Positions 33,545 to 48,199 of a stretch of DNA of 64,000 nt are shown piece by piece. The stretch is from Sepiola atlantica. Its lineage: Eukaryota > Mollusca > Cephalopoda > Sepiida > Sepiolidae. Position 1 is the first letter of the stretch. Each line of letters begins with the position of its first letter. Both the position numbers and the translations under genes were made by a program. The DNA is taken from assembly GCA_963556195.1 (NCBI GenBank), contig OY744544.1:49918325-49982324 (forward strand), in the 5' to 3' direction. The notes beneath the pieces were generated by a model. That model did no database searches and was not told where the DNA came from. It saw nothing but the letters and a program-made list of their open reading frames with translations.

Positions 33545-35125
33545 AAAACAGAGCGATCCACTGTAAACAAGCGATGTAAAAACACAATATATTTTCTTCT
33601 CCATTTGTTTTAGTTTTTTTTACATGTTTTTAATAAACGAAGATGCTTTGCAATTAAATCAAACAACTTGACAGCTGCAACAATTTCAATAGCGAGCGAT
33701 CGACTGTAAACAAGCGATATGAAATGCAAATATATATTCCTTCTAAACGTGAAAAATGGCGATTTCAGTTACGCTCAGCGATGGAAAGGTCAAACAGATA
33801 TCCGTTGTGCGCTGAGCCACTTTGCTGATGAAACACTAGATGAATATAGAAAAAAACTAACCCGATAGAGAAGAATGTAAAAAATGGCAAGTTCAGTTAC
33901 GCTCAGCCATAAAAAGTTCAAACCGATATCCGTTGGACGCTGGCTCTCTTCTGTGATTGAGCAGTGAATGAATAAGGAAAATAAAACAACGAAAAATATA
34001 TCGATTTCAGTTTAGCTAAATGATGAAAAGTTCAAACAGATATCCGTTGGGCGCTGGGTCTCTTCGGTGATAGATACGTGAATGTATAAGAAATAATAAC
34101 ATATCCGATAGAGACGAACATGAAGAACGGCGATTTAAGTTACACTCAGCGATGGAAAGTTCAAACAGATATCTGTTAGATGCTTGGTCTCTTCGGTGAT
34201 GGAACAGTGAATGTATAAGGGGAAAATAACAAATCTGATAGAGACGAGCGTAAAGAACGGCGATTTAAGTTAAGCTCAACGATGGAAGGTTCAAACAGAT
34301 TCGACGCTGAGTTTCTTCGGGTATAGAGCTATGAATAAATAAGGAAAAAATAACAAAGTCGATAGAGAAAAACGTGAAGAATGGCGATTTCAGTTAAGCC
34401 CAGCAATTGAAAGTACACGCATATACTCGTTGGGCGCTCAGCCATTTCGGTGATTGAGCAGTAGAAATGAATAAGGAAAAAATAACAAAACCGATAGAGA
34501 CGAACGTAAAGAATTTCTATTTCACTTACGCTCAGTAATGGAAAGTTAACAACAGATATCCGTTGGGCGCTGAGTCTCTTCGGTGATAAAGAAGATATAG
34601 AATAAGGAATAAAATAACAACACTGATAGAGACGAGCGTGAGGAATTGCGATTTCAGTGACGCTCAGCAATGGAACGTTCAAACAAATATCCGTTGGGCG
34701 CTCGGTCTCTTCGGCGATGGAGCAGTGAATGCATAACAAACAATAACAAAGCCGATAGAGACGGACTTTAAGAATGGCGATATACGTTTCGCTAAGAAAT
34801 TGAATGTTCAGATATATATCCGTTGGGCGCTCGGTCTCTTCGGTGATAGAGCAGTGAATGAATAAGGGGAAAAATAGCAAAGCCGATAGAGACAAACGTG
34901 AAGAATTGCGATTTCAGTTACGCTCAGCAATTTAAAAGTTCAAACAGATGTCTGTTGGACGCTCGGCCCTTTCTGTTATTGAGCAGTCAATAAATAAGGG
35001 AAAAATAACAAAGCCGATACAGACGAATGTTAAGAATAGCGATTTCAGTTACGCTTAGTAATTAAAAGTTCAAACGGATATCCGTTAGACGCCGCGTCTC
35101 TTTAGTGATGGAGCAGTCAATGAAT
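33545..35125. repeat. ~130-bp tandem array, about 11 units, upstream of the LINE 5' end
   Basis: Units contain gatagagacgaacgt, gaatggcgatttcagtta, cgctcagcaatgg, agttcaaacagatatccgtt, gggcgctcggtctcttcgg and tgatagagcagtgaat. The gatttcagtt word occurs at 33761, 33889, 34003, 34132, 34262, 34386, 34519, 34650, 34779, 34910 and 35041 (steps of 114-133). Two partial units of another kind (gcgatc.actgtaaacaagcgat) lie at 33553 and 33696. The long minus-strand frame across 34329-34895 is a translation of the array. Confidence 0.95.
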
Positions 35126-35137
35126 GAGGATAAATAC

Positions 35138-35166
35138 ACCAAATATCATCATCATCATCATCATCA

Positions 35167-35232
<66 letters not shown>

Positions 35233-35233
35233 C

Positions 35234-35326
<93 letters not shown>
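35138..35326. repeat. (TCA)n and (TCATCG)n microsatellite
   Basis: A pure (TCA)n start, about 10 units of tcatcg in the middle, then more than 30 TCA units. His-, Met- and Ile-homopolymer translations are artefacts. Confidence 0.97.
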
Positions 35327-38869
<3,543 letters not shown>

Positions 38870-39240
38870 CATTTTTATTTTCTTAACGTAGTTCACCCCA
38901 AACAAAGCAGGCCGCCACTGTAGATGTAAGGGGCTACTGAGAAGAAAGAAAAGGGGAGAAGGTTGGGGGGGGGGGTCAACCTAAACTGGGATCTGCGCAG
39001 CGAGATGTCTGTTTACATTAATTTCAAATTTCTGCATGTCAGTACTGTCGGGGAAACAGGGGGAAGGGAGGAAGTTCCAGAGGCCAGCAGATGAGGAAAG
39101 AAGCTATTTGAGTAGAAAGCTCTCCGGCAGCTGGGGATCTCCACAGTGAATGGATGAGATTTAGTTGATTGTCGAGTTGGTCTAGTGAATTTACGTCGAG
39201 GGGGGCAACAATTCATCTGAGCATAATCCATTAGCTAAAA
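38870..39240 (-). pseudogene. 3' end of a jockey-type LINE, 5' truncated
   Basis: The minus-strand frame at 39013-39231 gives FTRPTRQSTKSHPFTVEIP followed by SCRRAFYSNSFFP, the conserved C-terminus of jockey-type RT proteins. After the stop, the sequence ends with cctgctttgtttggggtgaa and an A-rich tail near 38870-38890. The same 3' end (cttgtttggggtgaa plus A-run) closes the plus-strand LINE at 54020-54053, so both belong to one family. Confidence 0.82.
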
Positions 39241-42200
39241 AGCTATTAAAATATATAGGTATGAATGCATTTCATTTCAGTCGGTATGCTAGACATCTGC
39301 AGTTGAGTTGAAGGACAACTCCGACATAGTGGATACCACTTACATGAATGACGTCACAATTGTGGTCAATTCAGAGATTACAGTTCCAACCAATGCTTTA
39401 TTCGTCACTGTTCAAGACCTTTTCGTCGGTATCTTTCACTAACAAATTCATTTTCGATGGCTAAAATGTTGTCGTATCCATTTCCATTTCTCTTATTAAG
39501 TTCTTTTAAGTTTGGCGTTTCATGATTACTTTACATTTCTAAACGCATATTTATCGTTAACTAAATCTCTACAGATTTGAATATACATGATTCATCGCAT
39601 CAGTTCTTGCATAATCGATTGAATTGGGTACGATGCAAATAATTGCGATTTTATAGTTACAATTAGTTTTTTTTCTGTGTATTTTATTACGTTCGTCAAC
39701 ATACGAAATATTTTATTGTTTCTATTACGAAGAGAACAAATATATTTGTGAATGAAAAAAAGGGATTTATGTCGGTCTTTTCTACTAAAATCAATCATCT
39801 TCCATGAGTTTTAACCAGATCGTTCTGGTAATGATCTAATTTCGTTACTCCTTATCTATTTGTCTATACGTTTGGCCAATAAATTGCATTACGATATGCC
39901 TATTTCCGACTGGAAATCATTCAAATAATCTTTCCGACGCCACACACAATTGTTCACGTATCTGTGCATGTTGGTTGACGTTAGAACTCAGCAGCGCTGT
40001 TTCTAGCTAACAATCAGACTTACGTCTGGATTAAATCATTAATCAAACACGTGATCGATGAATTAATATTGCAGTTACAGGTGGAAGGTAATAAAGGAAT
40101 ATATAATGTAAATTTCATGAGAGAAAAATTGACCAGAGTGCTCAATTATTGGAGCAAGAGATAACATATTCATAAAATATCTAAAAATATATATTTACAC
40201 ACGTTTTCTTGCCTTACGACTATTCAATCCTGTTTTTTTGAACTGAAGCTGTTCCAATGTACTGTTTAAAAAACCGGTGAACTCTTCCGGTCGTTCCCCA
40301 ATATAATTTGGCTCGACCTTAGATTTGAGTGATGATTCGAATACTCTAAAATTTTATAATGGGGATTTATTTAATATTATAGGATGTCGTTAAATAATTA
40401 TCCAGTTATAATTCGACTGCTACTGGCACTACTGTTGAGGACGTTGCTATTCAAGCAACCACCAAATATATTTGAACGAAAAGGACTAACACGGGCGAGT
40501 TTCGAGATATTAAACGTTTGTAAAATGTTAAAGAGAGGATAACAAAACATTTACAATTTTTATGTCGTAATTGTTTCCATAGAAATTACAAAGAAAATAA
40601 AGAATATTCTTCGTAAGAAAAGACTCATTCGCCTTCATCCGTATAGAACTTGAAGATAAACCTGCGTAGTAAATACCTATATAGATTGTTTACATATTTT
40701 GAACAGTTACCTCTATCTTTGTGTTGCGGTTGCAACTTTCCTGTCGTTTTACTCTGCTATGTGTCCGAAAAGTTATGTATGAACCCATATCTGATTATCA
40801 AGCAGTCGCTGTGTTATCCTACAACTAATTCTACCAGAGAAAATTAGCCCTGAATCTAGGAATGGCAACACCCACATTAAAACGACTGAATTGCACAGAC
40901 AAGCGACACCATTGTAATTAGTCGTTGACAGCCTAGGTGCTTAAGATAGGGGCATTCAGACAGATATAGAAAAAGCAGAAATATTTACAACTCCGGCGGA
41001 GGAAGTAGACATAAGAAAACCTTAATACAAAAATAGACAGGAACTAGAAAAAAAAGTAGAAAAGAATTCTAGTAGGCACCAGAAAAACAAAGTAAATAAA
41101 ATTGAGTCAATTCGACTGAAGAAGGGGACGACGAGAGGTTGAATGAGAAAAATCGTGGACAACAGAGAAACCTGTGTTCTGTGCCGACTTGTCAAATACG
41201 GTAGATTGGAGAGTTAGTTAGGACGTGGAAACACTAACGACAAGCCCCCCGTGTCCAACAAGTTGTTTGTATACAGTGCCTGTATCTGTATATTATGTAT
41301 GTACACTTTGCTCCGTACACCGACGACCGACACCACTAAAATCATTACACAGCCCGTAAAAAAAGATAAAGATGAAAAAGAAATACACATCTTCACAACC
41401 ACGACGCATGCGTTTAAAGTATGGTGATCAGCCAGAGAGGACGTGCAGGTATTACATACAAGTCCCAGGAAGAATAGTTCATTCATTAAAATGATATATC
41501 GGCTTTCGTAACGGATAATGAAAAAATAATTAATATATGCTATATGAAAATACTCTATCCTTGTAGATTGAATAAGCGACCACCATAGAAATTTAAAGAA
41601 GGCGTGAGAATACAACGACCGAAACGCTGTGTTTTAGAGAGGTACATGCGTATTCGAGTGTCTCAGACAAGAATCTAAAAGATGCAATTGATATGATTTA
41701 ATATTTCTATTGAGACTGGAAATATACCATTTTTTCTTTTTTTATTGTTTAATTACTATTGAAAGAGTATTGCACTGGTTGAACCGAAAGGACATTCTTT
41801 GAGAAGATCAAAGAATGTCGCGTTTACTAACGATTTCCATTGAAGGAATCGATACAAGCCTTTAAAAGATGGCAGTTTTATTCTTTATAAATTGATCCAT
41901 TGTTCCTTATTGATCGTCCATTATTTCTTCTGTGGTTCTTCTCATTACACGTGTGCTCATTGACTCTTTACTGTTGACGCCACGTGTCTCCCTAATTCGT
42001 ATTTAATTTGAACTCCCTTCATGTTCAGTTCGAACACTTTCTCATGCTTATGAAGCGTCGCATTCATTTCAAAATCAGCAAATATGAAGGCAAAATAAAA
42101 TCAGCTTTTCTCTTAGCGTTAATATTGGAAGGCTGTCCTATGTCATCAGTAGTTGATAGAAAAGCCGATGGCTTAAAATCTCGCATGAGACTAGATCGTA

Positions 42201-42339
42201 TTTATCCGCCAACATTCAGATGATTATCTTAACTGCTTTCAAAATATGAACCTGCGAAGACTCTGAAGATTGGCTAACTTTCAATCGTTTATTGATACCA
42301 GTATTTCAGAGTTGGCAAATCCTTTTGCCCACATAGTAC
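39241..42339. other. unique sequence, nothing recognised
   Basis: About 3 kb without a supportable gene. Frames at 40650, 41214 and 42008 have no recognisable family. ctgaagaaggggacga at about 41116 weakly resembles the CTGAAGA boxes found elsewhere in the window. Confidence 0.45.
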
Positions 42340-43262
42340 TACACGTACAGACAAACACACACATAAGGCCTTTTGCTTGCTTTTCCTCACGGAGTGATGC
42401 TGAACAGTTACTTCGTCTTCTTTGTTACTTGCATCCATCGTTGAAATTCACTATGGAGGTCGAGGCTTGTGGTTCCCTTCCATTCCTTGATGTTTTAGTG
42501 TCTAAAGCTGTTGTAACGTTTGAAACCTCTGTGTATAGAAAACCAACATTTACAGGTCTTTATTTGAATTGTTTTTCCTCCGCTCCTAAATCAAGAAAAA
42601 TAAATCTTATTGGTACTCTTACTCAGCGGGCACTTATGATTTGTTCACCAACTTGACTCGATGCGGAACTTGGTGAAATTACCAATATTTTTCTTGCTAA
42701 TGGATATTCGATCATTATCATAAAAAAAGCACCAGTGCAGGTAAAATTGCTATACTTAATGGTGGTAAATGTATTGGCCCGTCACGATGCCCTATTTATT
42801 TGAAACTTCCATGGTTAGGTTCTGACGGCCTTGACATTGTCAAAAGGAGGTATTCTTCTACTCAACGTTGTTTTCCAGCAACCGTGCTGAGAGTAGTTTA
42901 CACGAGTCAAACCTTTTTCTCTTCTTTTCGTAAGGATGTTTTGCCAGCCATTTGAGAGAATTCTGTTGTTTATAAATTACTGTGTCAGTATGGAGCTGAC
43001 TACGTTGGCAAGACATCCGAAAGATTAGAAATAAGAATATCCCAACACATACCACAAAGGTTTCGAGATCACCCGGGAACTTTCAAGTACATAAATCTAC
43101 CATCGGTAATCACCTGGTTGGTACAAATAGTTGTTCTGACCAGTATTCCGATGGGTAGTTTTCTGTTTCACACAATGCCAGGTCGAACTACCATCTCAAT
43201 ATTATTGAGGCGTTAGTTATTAACATTTCTCGACTAAGCCTGTGTAGACAAAGATTTTGAAA
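42340..43262 (+). pseudogene. Penelope-like retroelement relic
   Basis: The first open part (to 42656) holds FACFSSRSDAEQ, LHPSLKFTMEVE, SLPFLDVLVSK and YRKPTFTGLY, the region just after RT motif C. Motif C itself has decayed to HIRPF. After the stop at 42654 the homology continues in changing frames: CPIYLKLPWLG-like words near 42790, then a GIY-YIG core VVYKLLCQYGADYVGKTSER (about 42965-43030). The C-terminus STIGNHLVG...NYHLNIIEALVI runs to about 43260. It is close in type to the copy at 24290-25565 but more decayed, with at least three frameshifts or stops. Confidence 0.88.
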
Positions 43263-43498
43263 CATCAGTTGGAAGTTTTTAATGATGCAAATTCCCCATA
43301 TCTCATTTATCTTTTTCATCCTTTCTTCTCTCAATCGTTTTCTCCAACTAAAACAATCCCCCCCCTATCTCATCCGATTTTCTAGTTTTTAATTAGTCCT
43401 TCTGACGTTTCCTCTTAGAGGGTCAGGCCTTAACGAAACATTTTAGCAATTTTCTTTTTGTTTCAGCCGCGCGTTTCCTTTATTATAATAATGTTTAC

Positions 43499-43570
<72 letters not shown>

Positions 43571-44320
43571 TAAGACAAATATATAAGATTTTCGATGTAT
43601 GCTTAATAAACGACTGAAAATTCAGAACATGATTTCTAGGATAAACAGGGTATTGTGGCGTTTCCACATAGCTGGGACCGGGTTAAGAATGCTTACAGCC
43701 ATCTCTAAAATCTTGTGGAAGAACTAATTTGATGAAATGGAGAAGGAAATGGTGGAATGGCGGCGATATCTAGTTACCGGATATTTACCAGATTTGCTAA
43801 AATATTGCGGTCAATCGTATCATACTATTTCGATGAAATGATCGGAGGATTCGGTTGGAACTGTTTTCCTTCACCGACACTGATTGCACATTTTCTATGT
43901 GTGAACAAATCTGACGAAAACAAATATAACTGACTTAACTAATTTCGGTTGTAACAACTAAAAGAAAACAATTAAACGGTTAGCCTGCCGCACTCATATG
44001 TGTCTGTCTTGTGAAAACACTGATTCATTATGTAAATCAATTATATTAAGAAAGAATCAACTAAGCGTTACTCGGGAATCAATAATTATTATTTTTTTTC
44101 ATTTATATAATTTTCAATTTACAAATAAAATGAAAATAAAACATCGTCTTTGCTGTTTGTTGATGTCCGACACGAACGCAGATTCCACTTCATGATTGTC
44201 AAAAAGCAACAACATAATAAAAATAAATACCATAATGACACTCTTCGTGAGGTTTTAATTGAGAATAATACTTAATTTGGGATTATCTTATACATAATTA
44301 TTTAATAATTATTATTTGAT
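43263..44320. other. PLE flank, (TA)n tract and unique sequence
   Basis: At 43420-43436 gagggtcaggcctt is followed by aacgaaacatt, resembling the second half of the CTGAAGA...GAAACG motif seen elsewhere, so it may be the PLE end. TA microsatellite at 43503-43565. The remainder to 44320 is unassigned. Confidence 0.5.
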
Positions 44321-44376
44321 AATTATCTACATACGTACACGTTTCATATTTGCGGAATCATCAGTGTAAATAAAAC
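44321..44376 (-). ncRNA. hammerhead-ribozyme-like motif at the SINE 3' end
   Basis: On the minus strand: tttatttaca, then CTGATGA, then a 12-base segment with little stem, then GAAACGTGTACGTA, then tgtagataa. In hammerhead terms box 1 and box 2 are intact, stem III is ACGT/ACGT with a GT loop, the triplet before cleavage is GTA, and stem I pairs TTATTTACA with TGTAGATAA (nine pairs, one G-U). Stem II is weak or absent, which is the main argument against activity. Family knowledge: PLEs and tandem retrozymes carry type I hammerheads with very short stem III. Confidence 0.45.
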
Positions 44377-44585
44377 TGTTAAACCGGTGACACGATTCGA
44401 ACCCCGGAACAAGAGCCAATTTTAATTCAATTCCAAACGCCTTAACCAATGAGACCAATTCCAACCGTCACATGATGTGATGAAGAAATACACCCTATTT
44501 ATGTCAAGTAAACGGATAACTATAGTCAGCCGTCTTAACAGTGTTCAACAAAAAGGAGCTGACAATTATAGCTTAGATTAGATAG
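44321..44585 (-). mobile_element. tRNA-derived SINE, family 1, clearest copy, first unit of a tandem pair
   Basis: Read on the minus strand: a tRNA-like block starts near 44460 with a box A match tggtctcattgg (complement 44446-44457), then box B ggggttcgaatcg (complement about 44391-44404). The spacing is typical of a pol III type 2 promoter. A conserved 3' segment follows (ttatttacactgatgattcc...gaaacgtgtacgtatgtag), ending at 44321. A 5' leader before the tRNA-like block includes ggctgac and gtgtatttcttcatc. Octopus genomes are known to contain several tRNA-derived SINE families, but I cannot say which this is. Confidence 0.88.
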
Positions 44586-44644
44586 GCTGTATTATCTATC
44601 ATTAAATGGCTCGGTCGAAAGAGGGCTACAAATAATTATTTGAT

Positions 44645-44815
44645 AATAAATATTTAATTATTATCTATATACGTGTACGTTTCATCCTTGTGGAATCATC
44701 AGTGTAGAGATAACTATTCAAACCGTTTGCACGATTCGAACCATGGAAGCTTTAACTCAATTCCGAACGCTCTAATCAATGAGGCTGATTCCTATCGTTA
44801 CACGGGTGGTAAACC
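44645..44815 (-). mobile_element. tRNA-derived SINE, family 1, second unit of a tandem pair
   Basis: Same orientation as the unit at 44321, 337 bases away (matching points 44358 and 44695). It has the box-B-like ggttcgaatcgtg complement at about 44730, a decayed box A near 44777, and the 3' segment tctctacactgatga...gaaacgtacacgtata. Here the hammerhead-like core is CTGATGA, ttcc-acaa-gga (three pairs for stem II behind a T-T mismatch), GAAA, ACGT/ACGT stem III and a TA triplet. Stem I has about six pairs. Confidence 0.85.
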
Positions 44816-47724
44816 AAGGAAGGAAGTAATGTCTTGGAAGTTTGCCTCCTAGCACCGAACCATGCCTATTTCAGACAAAAGGGTCGGAACTTTTTCGAAC
44901 TAGATCCTAGAATTACAATGTGTCAAAGATTCCCCGGCAGTTATAAAAGGCTCTTTTATTTACGTGACCCCATTGAAGCAATATGTGACACAAGGCAATC
45001 TTAATGTAGGGATAACGAGCTCCCTAAGAGTGCAATCTAAAAGAACGCAAACTAGCCGTAAATGGACTTGGTAAGGGAGCCTAAAACTTAAAACAATAAA
45101 CTAACACGAGGGACGCAATGCCCGAGATGATGGCTCCCTTGCAGAAAATCGAATCATAATTTATTCAAACAAAGAAACGTCTGCCAAGAGACTAGTTAAT
45201 CCCCACGTTGCCAGAATCATGTCAATAATGAATGAAGGGGTTTAGAAAGCCAATTAAACTAAAATATAGAAATAAATAGACAACATCCAAAATTAGTTTT
45301 TCTATTGCCCATATCTTTCTCTTTTTCTTTCTTAATCATTTTCTTTCCATCTGTGGATTAAATAGTATTACGGCTGTGGTGATATTCCCTATTGTTTATC
45401 ATGGACGATTCCATTTTTCTGTTTTTATAGTTAATTTTATAACTGTTAACCGTTAATAAACAGCGAGACAGAAGAGTAGACGAGAGTTAAATAATATGTA
45501 TAAAATAAGAGCGGGGCAAACAAACAACGAAAAGTGAGAGCGGGTAAGAGTAATAAACAGACACGTGGCAAAAGATGGGTGCCTTGGTGGGTAAATTGAA
45601 AATTATGGTTAATTATAACACTTTAACTTAATTATTTCAAACATAACGCAATCCCCAAACTAACGGATATTCGAACATGGCAATCTCAAAACCATTGAAT
45701 ATGTGTAATTTATTTGATTTAAATATATAGAAATTTATTTTAGAGAAAAACACATTAACTAACTCAACTTTAGTAAAAAATGAAAAATAATAATAATAAT
45801 AATTTATATATATTTATATATATACAAAATATATGAAGGGATATAAAAAATAAAAGTTTAATCTATACCTTTTAATTTGAACCTATCATGAAAGAATTGC
45901 TGCTCGATATACGAGATAGTGCAATTATATAGACAAATGAAAGATGGGAATACAGATTGTGAAAATACAAAATCTATTACGTCCTCAGCTGTTCAAAATA
46001 AGGTATATTCAAATAAAAAAACATTTATTTTTTCTTCCTTAAGCCATAGCTTTTCAAAAAATTGATTCTCATCATCAGAGGAATAAAAAGAGATTTATCG
46101 TTAAAAGAAATACCAAAAGGCATAATTTGAAAAAATATAAATACAAGTATGACAAAAAAGGAAATAGTGTAGAAAATGTCCCAAGAAAAAAGATTGAAAA
46201 TATATGAAAAAGTTCACCTTTGAAGGCGTCACAAAATATGCAGCATTGGGTTCAAAAAGTAGCAGATCCAATAATGTTAAGTGTCTAAAAGTTGCAAAAT
46301 TCGATCAATCATGGAGAAGTGAATCAATTAAATGCACAAGTGATCAGATTGTAAGAGATTGTTTAGGATGCAAGCTGTATATTACATGATATTTTTGAAT
46401 ACTCCCATGGTTACAATTATTAAGGATTTGAGTTCAAAATGAGATAGTAATACTTACTTTTCAAAGTCAAGCAAGGTCGCTGGTGAGAAGATGCAAAACC
46501 AACGGAAGTCAGGAAATAGACTGAGCCGTTATAGGGGGTGAAATTCAAAATCAAAATTGATTGAGATTAAAGAAGGGGAGGTAGCAACGAGACAGTGGTG
46601 AAACGGTTTAGACGGGTTATGTGAAAGCTAGTTGGGTAAGGGGCCGCCTGGATACGTGCCTGATTCATATATAAAAAATAGCAATGGTTAGATTAATTGG
46701 AAAAATTAAGTGATTGACTTATAATAAGTGAATGAAAGCCTACATAGGTTGTTTTAACAGGATGTAGATGTGGGGTAGAAGAGTAATATTTATGAATAAT
46801 GTTGGGATTAAAGAAGGGTTAATGCTGAAACTAAAAGAAAACTAAAAAGATTAAGAGCTAAGTACAAATAAAAGTATAATTAAACTTATTAAAGTGTAAA
46901 AGATCAACATTAAAAGTATAAACATATAAACATACAAATGAAAATTTAAGTTAAGAGTTTAAAGATTAAAAAAAAATTAATTTAATTCAGAAATTCAAAA
47001 AAACAAAAAATTAAAAATTAATTGAATTAGATTATTGTAAAATGTTTAATGTCGAATCATTTTAAAATGTTTAAATATATGAATAAAAATAAAGGAATTA
47101 TTATCTCGATTTGGAGAGGAGTTGTAAAAAACAAAAAGAAAGGCCAGGTAAGAGTATTTAAGATATTACTAATAGTTATTTAGTCTCAGGACGTTAGTGA
47201 GATCAATATACAGGGTTGGGGTTGAGGTAAGTATAACTAGAGGTAAATGTGTAAACTGAACCGAATAGGTGATAAATTAGATGAGAGGGAGATTCAGTGG
47301 AAAATAGAGCTATAATATAAAACACTTGTCTGTCGGTTGCGAATATTAAATCTTCAAATTATGTAGATTATGCTTTGATAAAGGAGATAAGATTTGGAGG
47401 ATAGAATTAGGGGGATATATTCTTGTAGTTTAAAATGGGTATCAATCGTTAGAAAATCATCCATGCGAAGATAAAGAGAGTTCTACATTTATGGATGCAA
47501 TGAGTACTAGTAGTAGTCCTGACATGTGGTCAAATAAAGGTTAGGAAAAGACCAGAAGGACGAAATGTTTTAGGTAATTGAAGTAAGGTGTTTTAATATT
47601 GGTACGCTGTTAGTTAGGAAAGACGTGTCTATTGGATGGGAGAGGGGTATCAGTAGGAGCTTTAAAATTGATATATTTAATTTTCTTTTTTACCTGCATG
47701 CCGAAAAAATCGCTTTTAAAATGT
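44816..47724. other. unassigned sequence with one dispersed repeat segment
   Basis: 45460-45740 is colinear with 55700-56004 (ataaaataagagc, gtgagag.gggtaa, gatttaaatatatag), so it is a diverged copy of that repeat. 46000-47700 is purine-rich on the plus strand with no gene recognised. It may include the 3' untranslated region of the minus-strand PLE at 48200, but I cannot show that. Confidence 0.45.
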
Positions 47725-48058
47725 ATTATTTGTACTATTCGGACGACTGCATTTTTCTTTAGTATTATTCTCACAACGTTTCGGCCACTGTAACCTCTGG
47801 CCTTCTTCAGTTGTATCTTTTCTGAACTCAGGAATATTTCCGTCGAACTCGGGCATCTGGACGGAATTTCGAACGGAATCCTTTATTTAATCCACGGGTG
47901 TAGCATGATCTCGTTTCGTCAGCCATGACTGGGAGAACTTTTCAGTAATTTACAATTTTTCGTATCGCCCGCATCGAGGATTGAACCTTCAACCTTCAGA
48001 TGATTATCACTTAGAACTGAATGTTACTTAGTACTATATCCACGTCGCCACGGGTCCT
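47725..48058 (-). mobile_element. SINE-like family 2, fullest copy, with tRNA-like head
   Basis: Minus strand from 48058: acccgtggcgacgtgg contains a box A match (tggcgacgtgg), and gaaggttcaatcctcg contains box B (complement 47976-47987). The acceptor-like ends cccg and cggg can pair. The body follows: ggattaaataaaggattcc, gttcgacggaaatattcc, then actgaagaaggcc, a 12-base loop, ggccgaaacgttgtg, and the tail aatagtacaaataat. The same body occurs without head at 8028, 50070 and elsewhere, so this copy links the family to a tRNA origin. Confidence 0.72.
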
Positions 48059-48199
48059 TGCGGACAGAAACAGAATTTATAATGTTTGTACTCTTGGCGG
48101 CAGTGATTATCATGACGTACATAGTTGGTAAAATTCAGATCCTGGTCTATAGGACTTATATATCTTTCAATATCGACAAATATAGGAAGTAAGAAATGT

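Noticed and set aside
34329..34895. 188-codon minus-strand frame with repeated ETERPTDI-like motif
   Set aside because: Translation of the ~130-bp tandem array. The repeat spacing shifts frame between units and no protein family matches.
41214..41615. 133-codon minus-strand frame
   Set aside because: Cys/Ser/Phe-rich, no recognisable domain, no conserved neighbours; consistent with chance.
44390..44470. tRNA-like block considered as a genuine tRNA gene
   Set aside because: The block is repeated in a SINE context, the anticodon region is not tRNA-like, and the acceptor stem does not close.
48000..48058. tRNA-like sequence considered as a functional tRNA gene
   Set aside because: A pol III box A and B are visible but no cloverleaf with a sensible anticodon arm could be drawn, and it continues into the SINE-like family 2 body.
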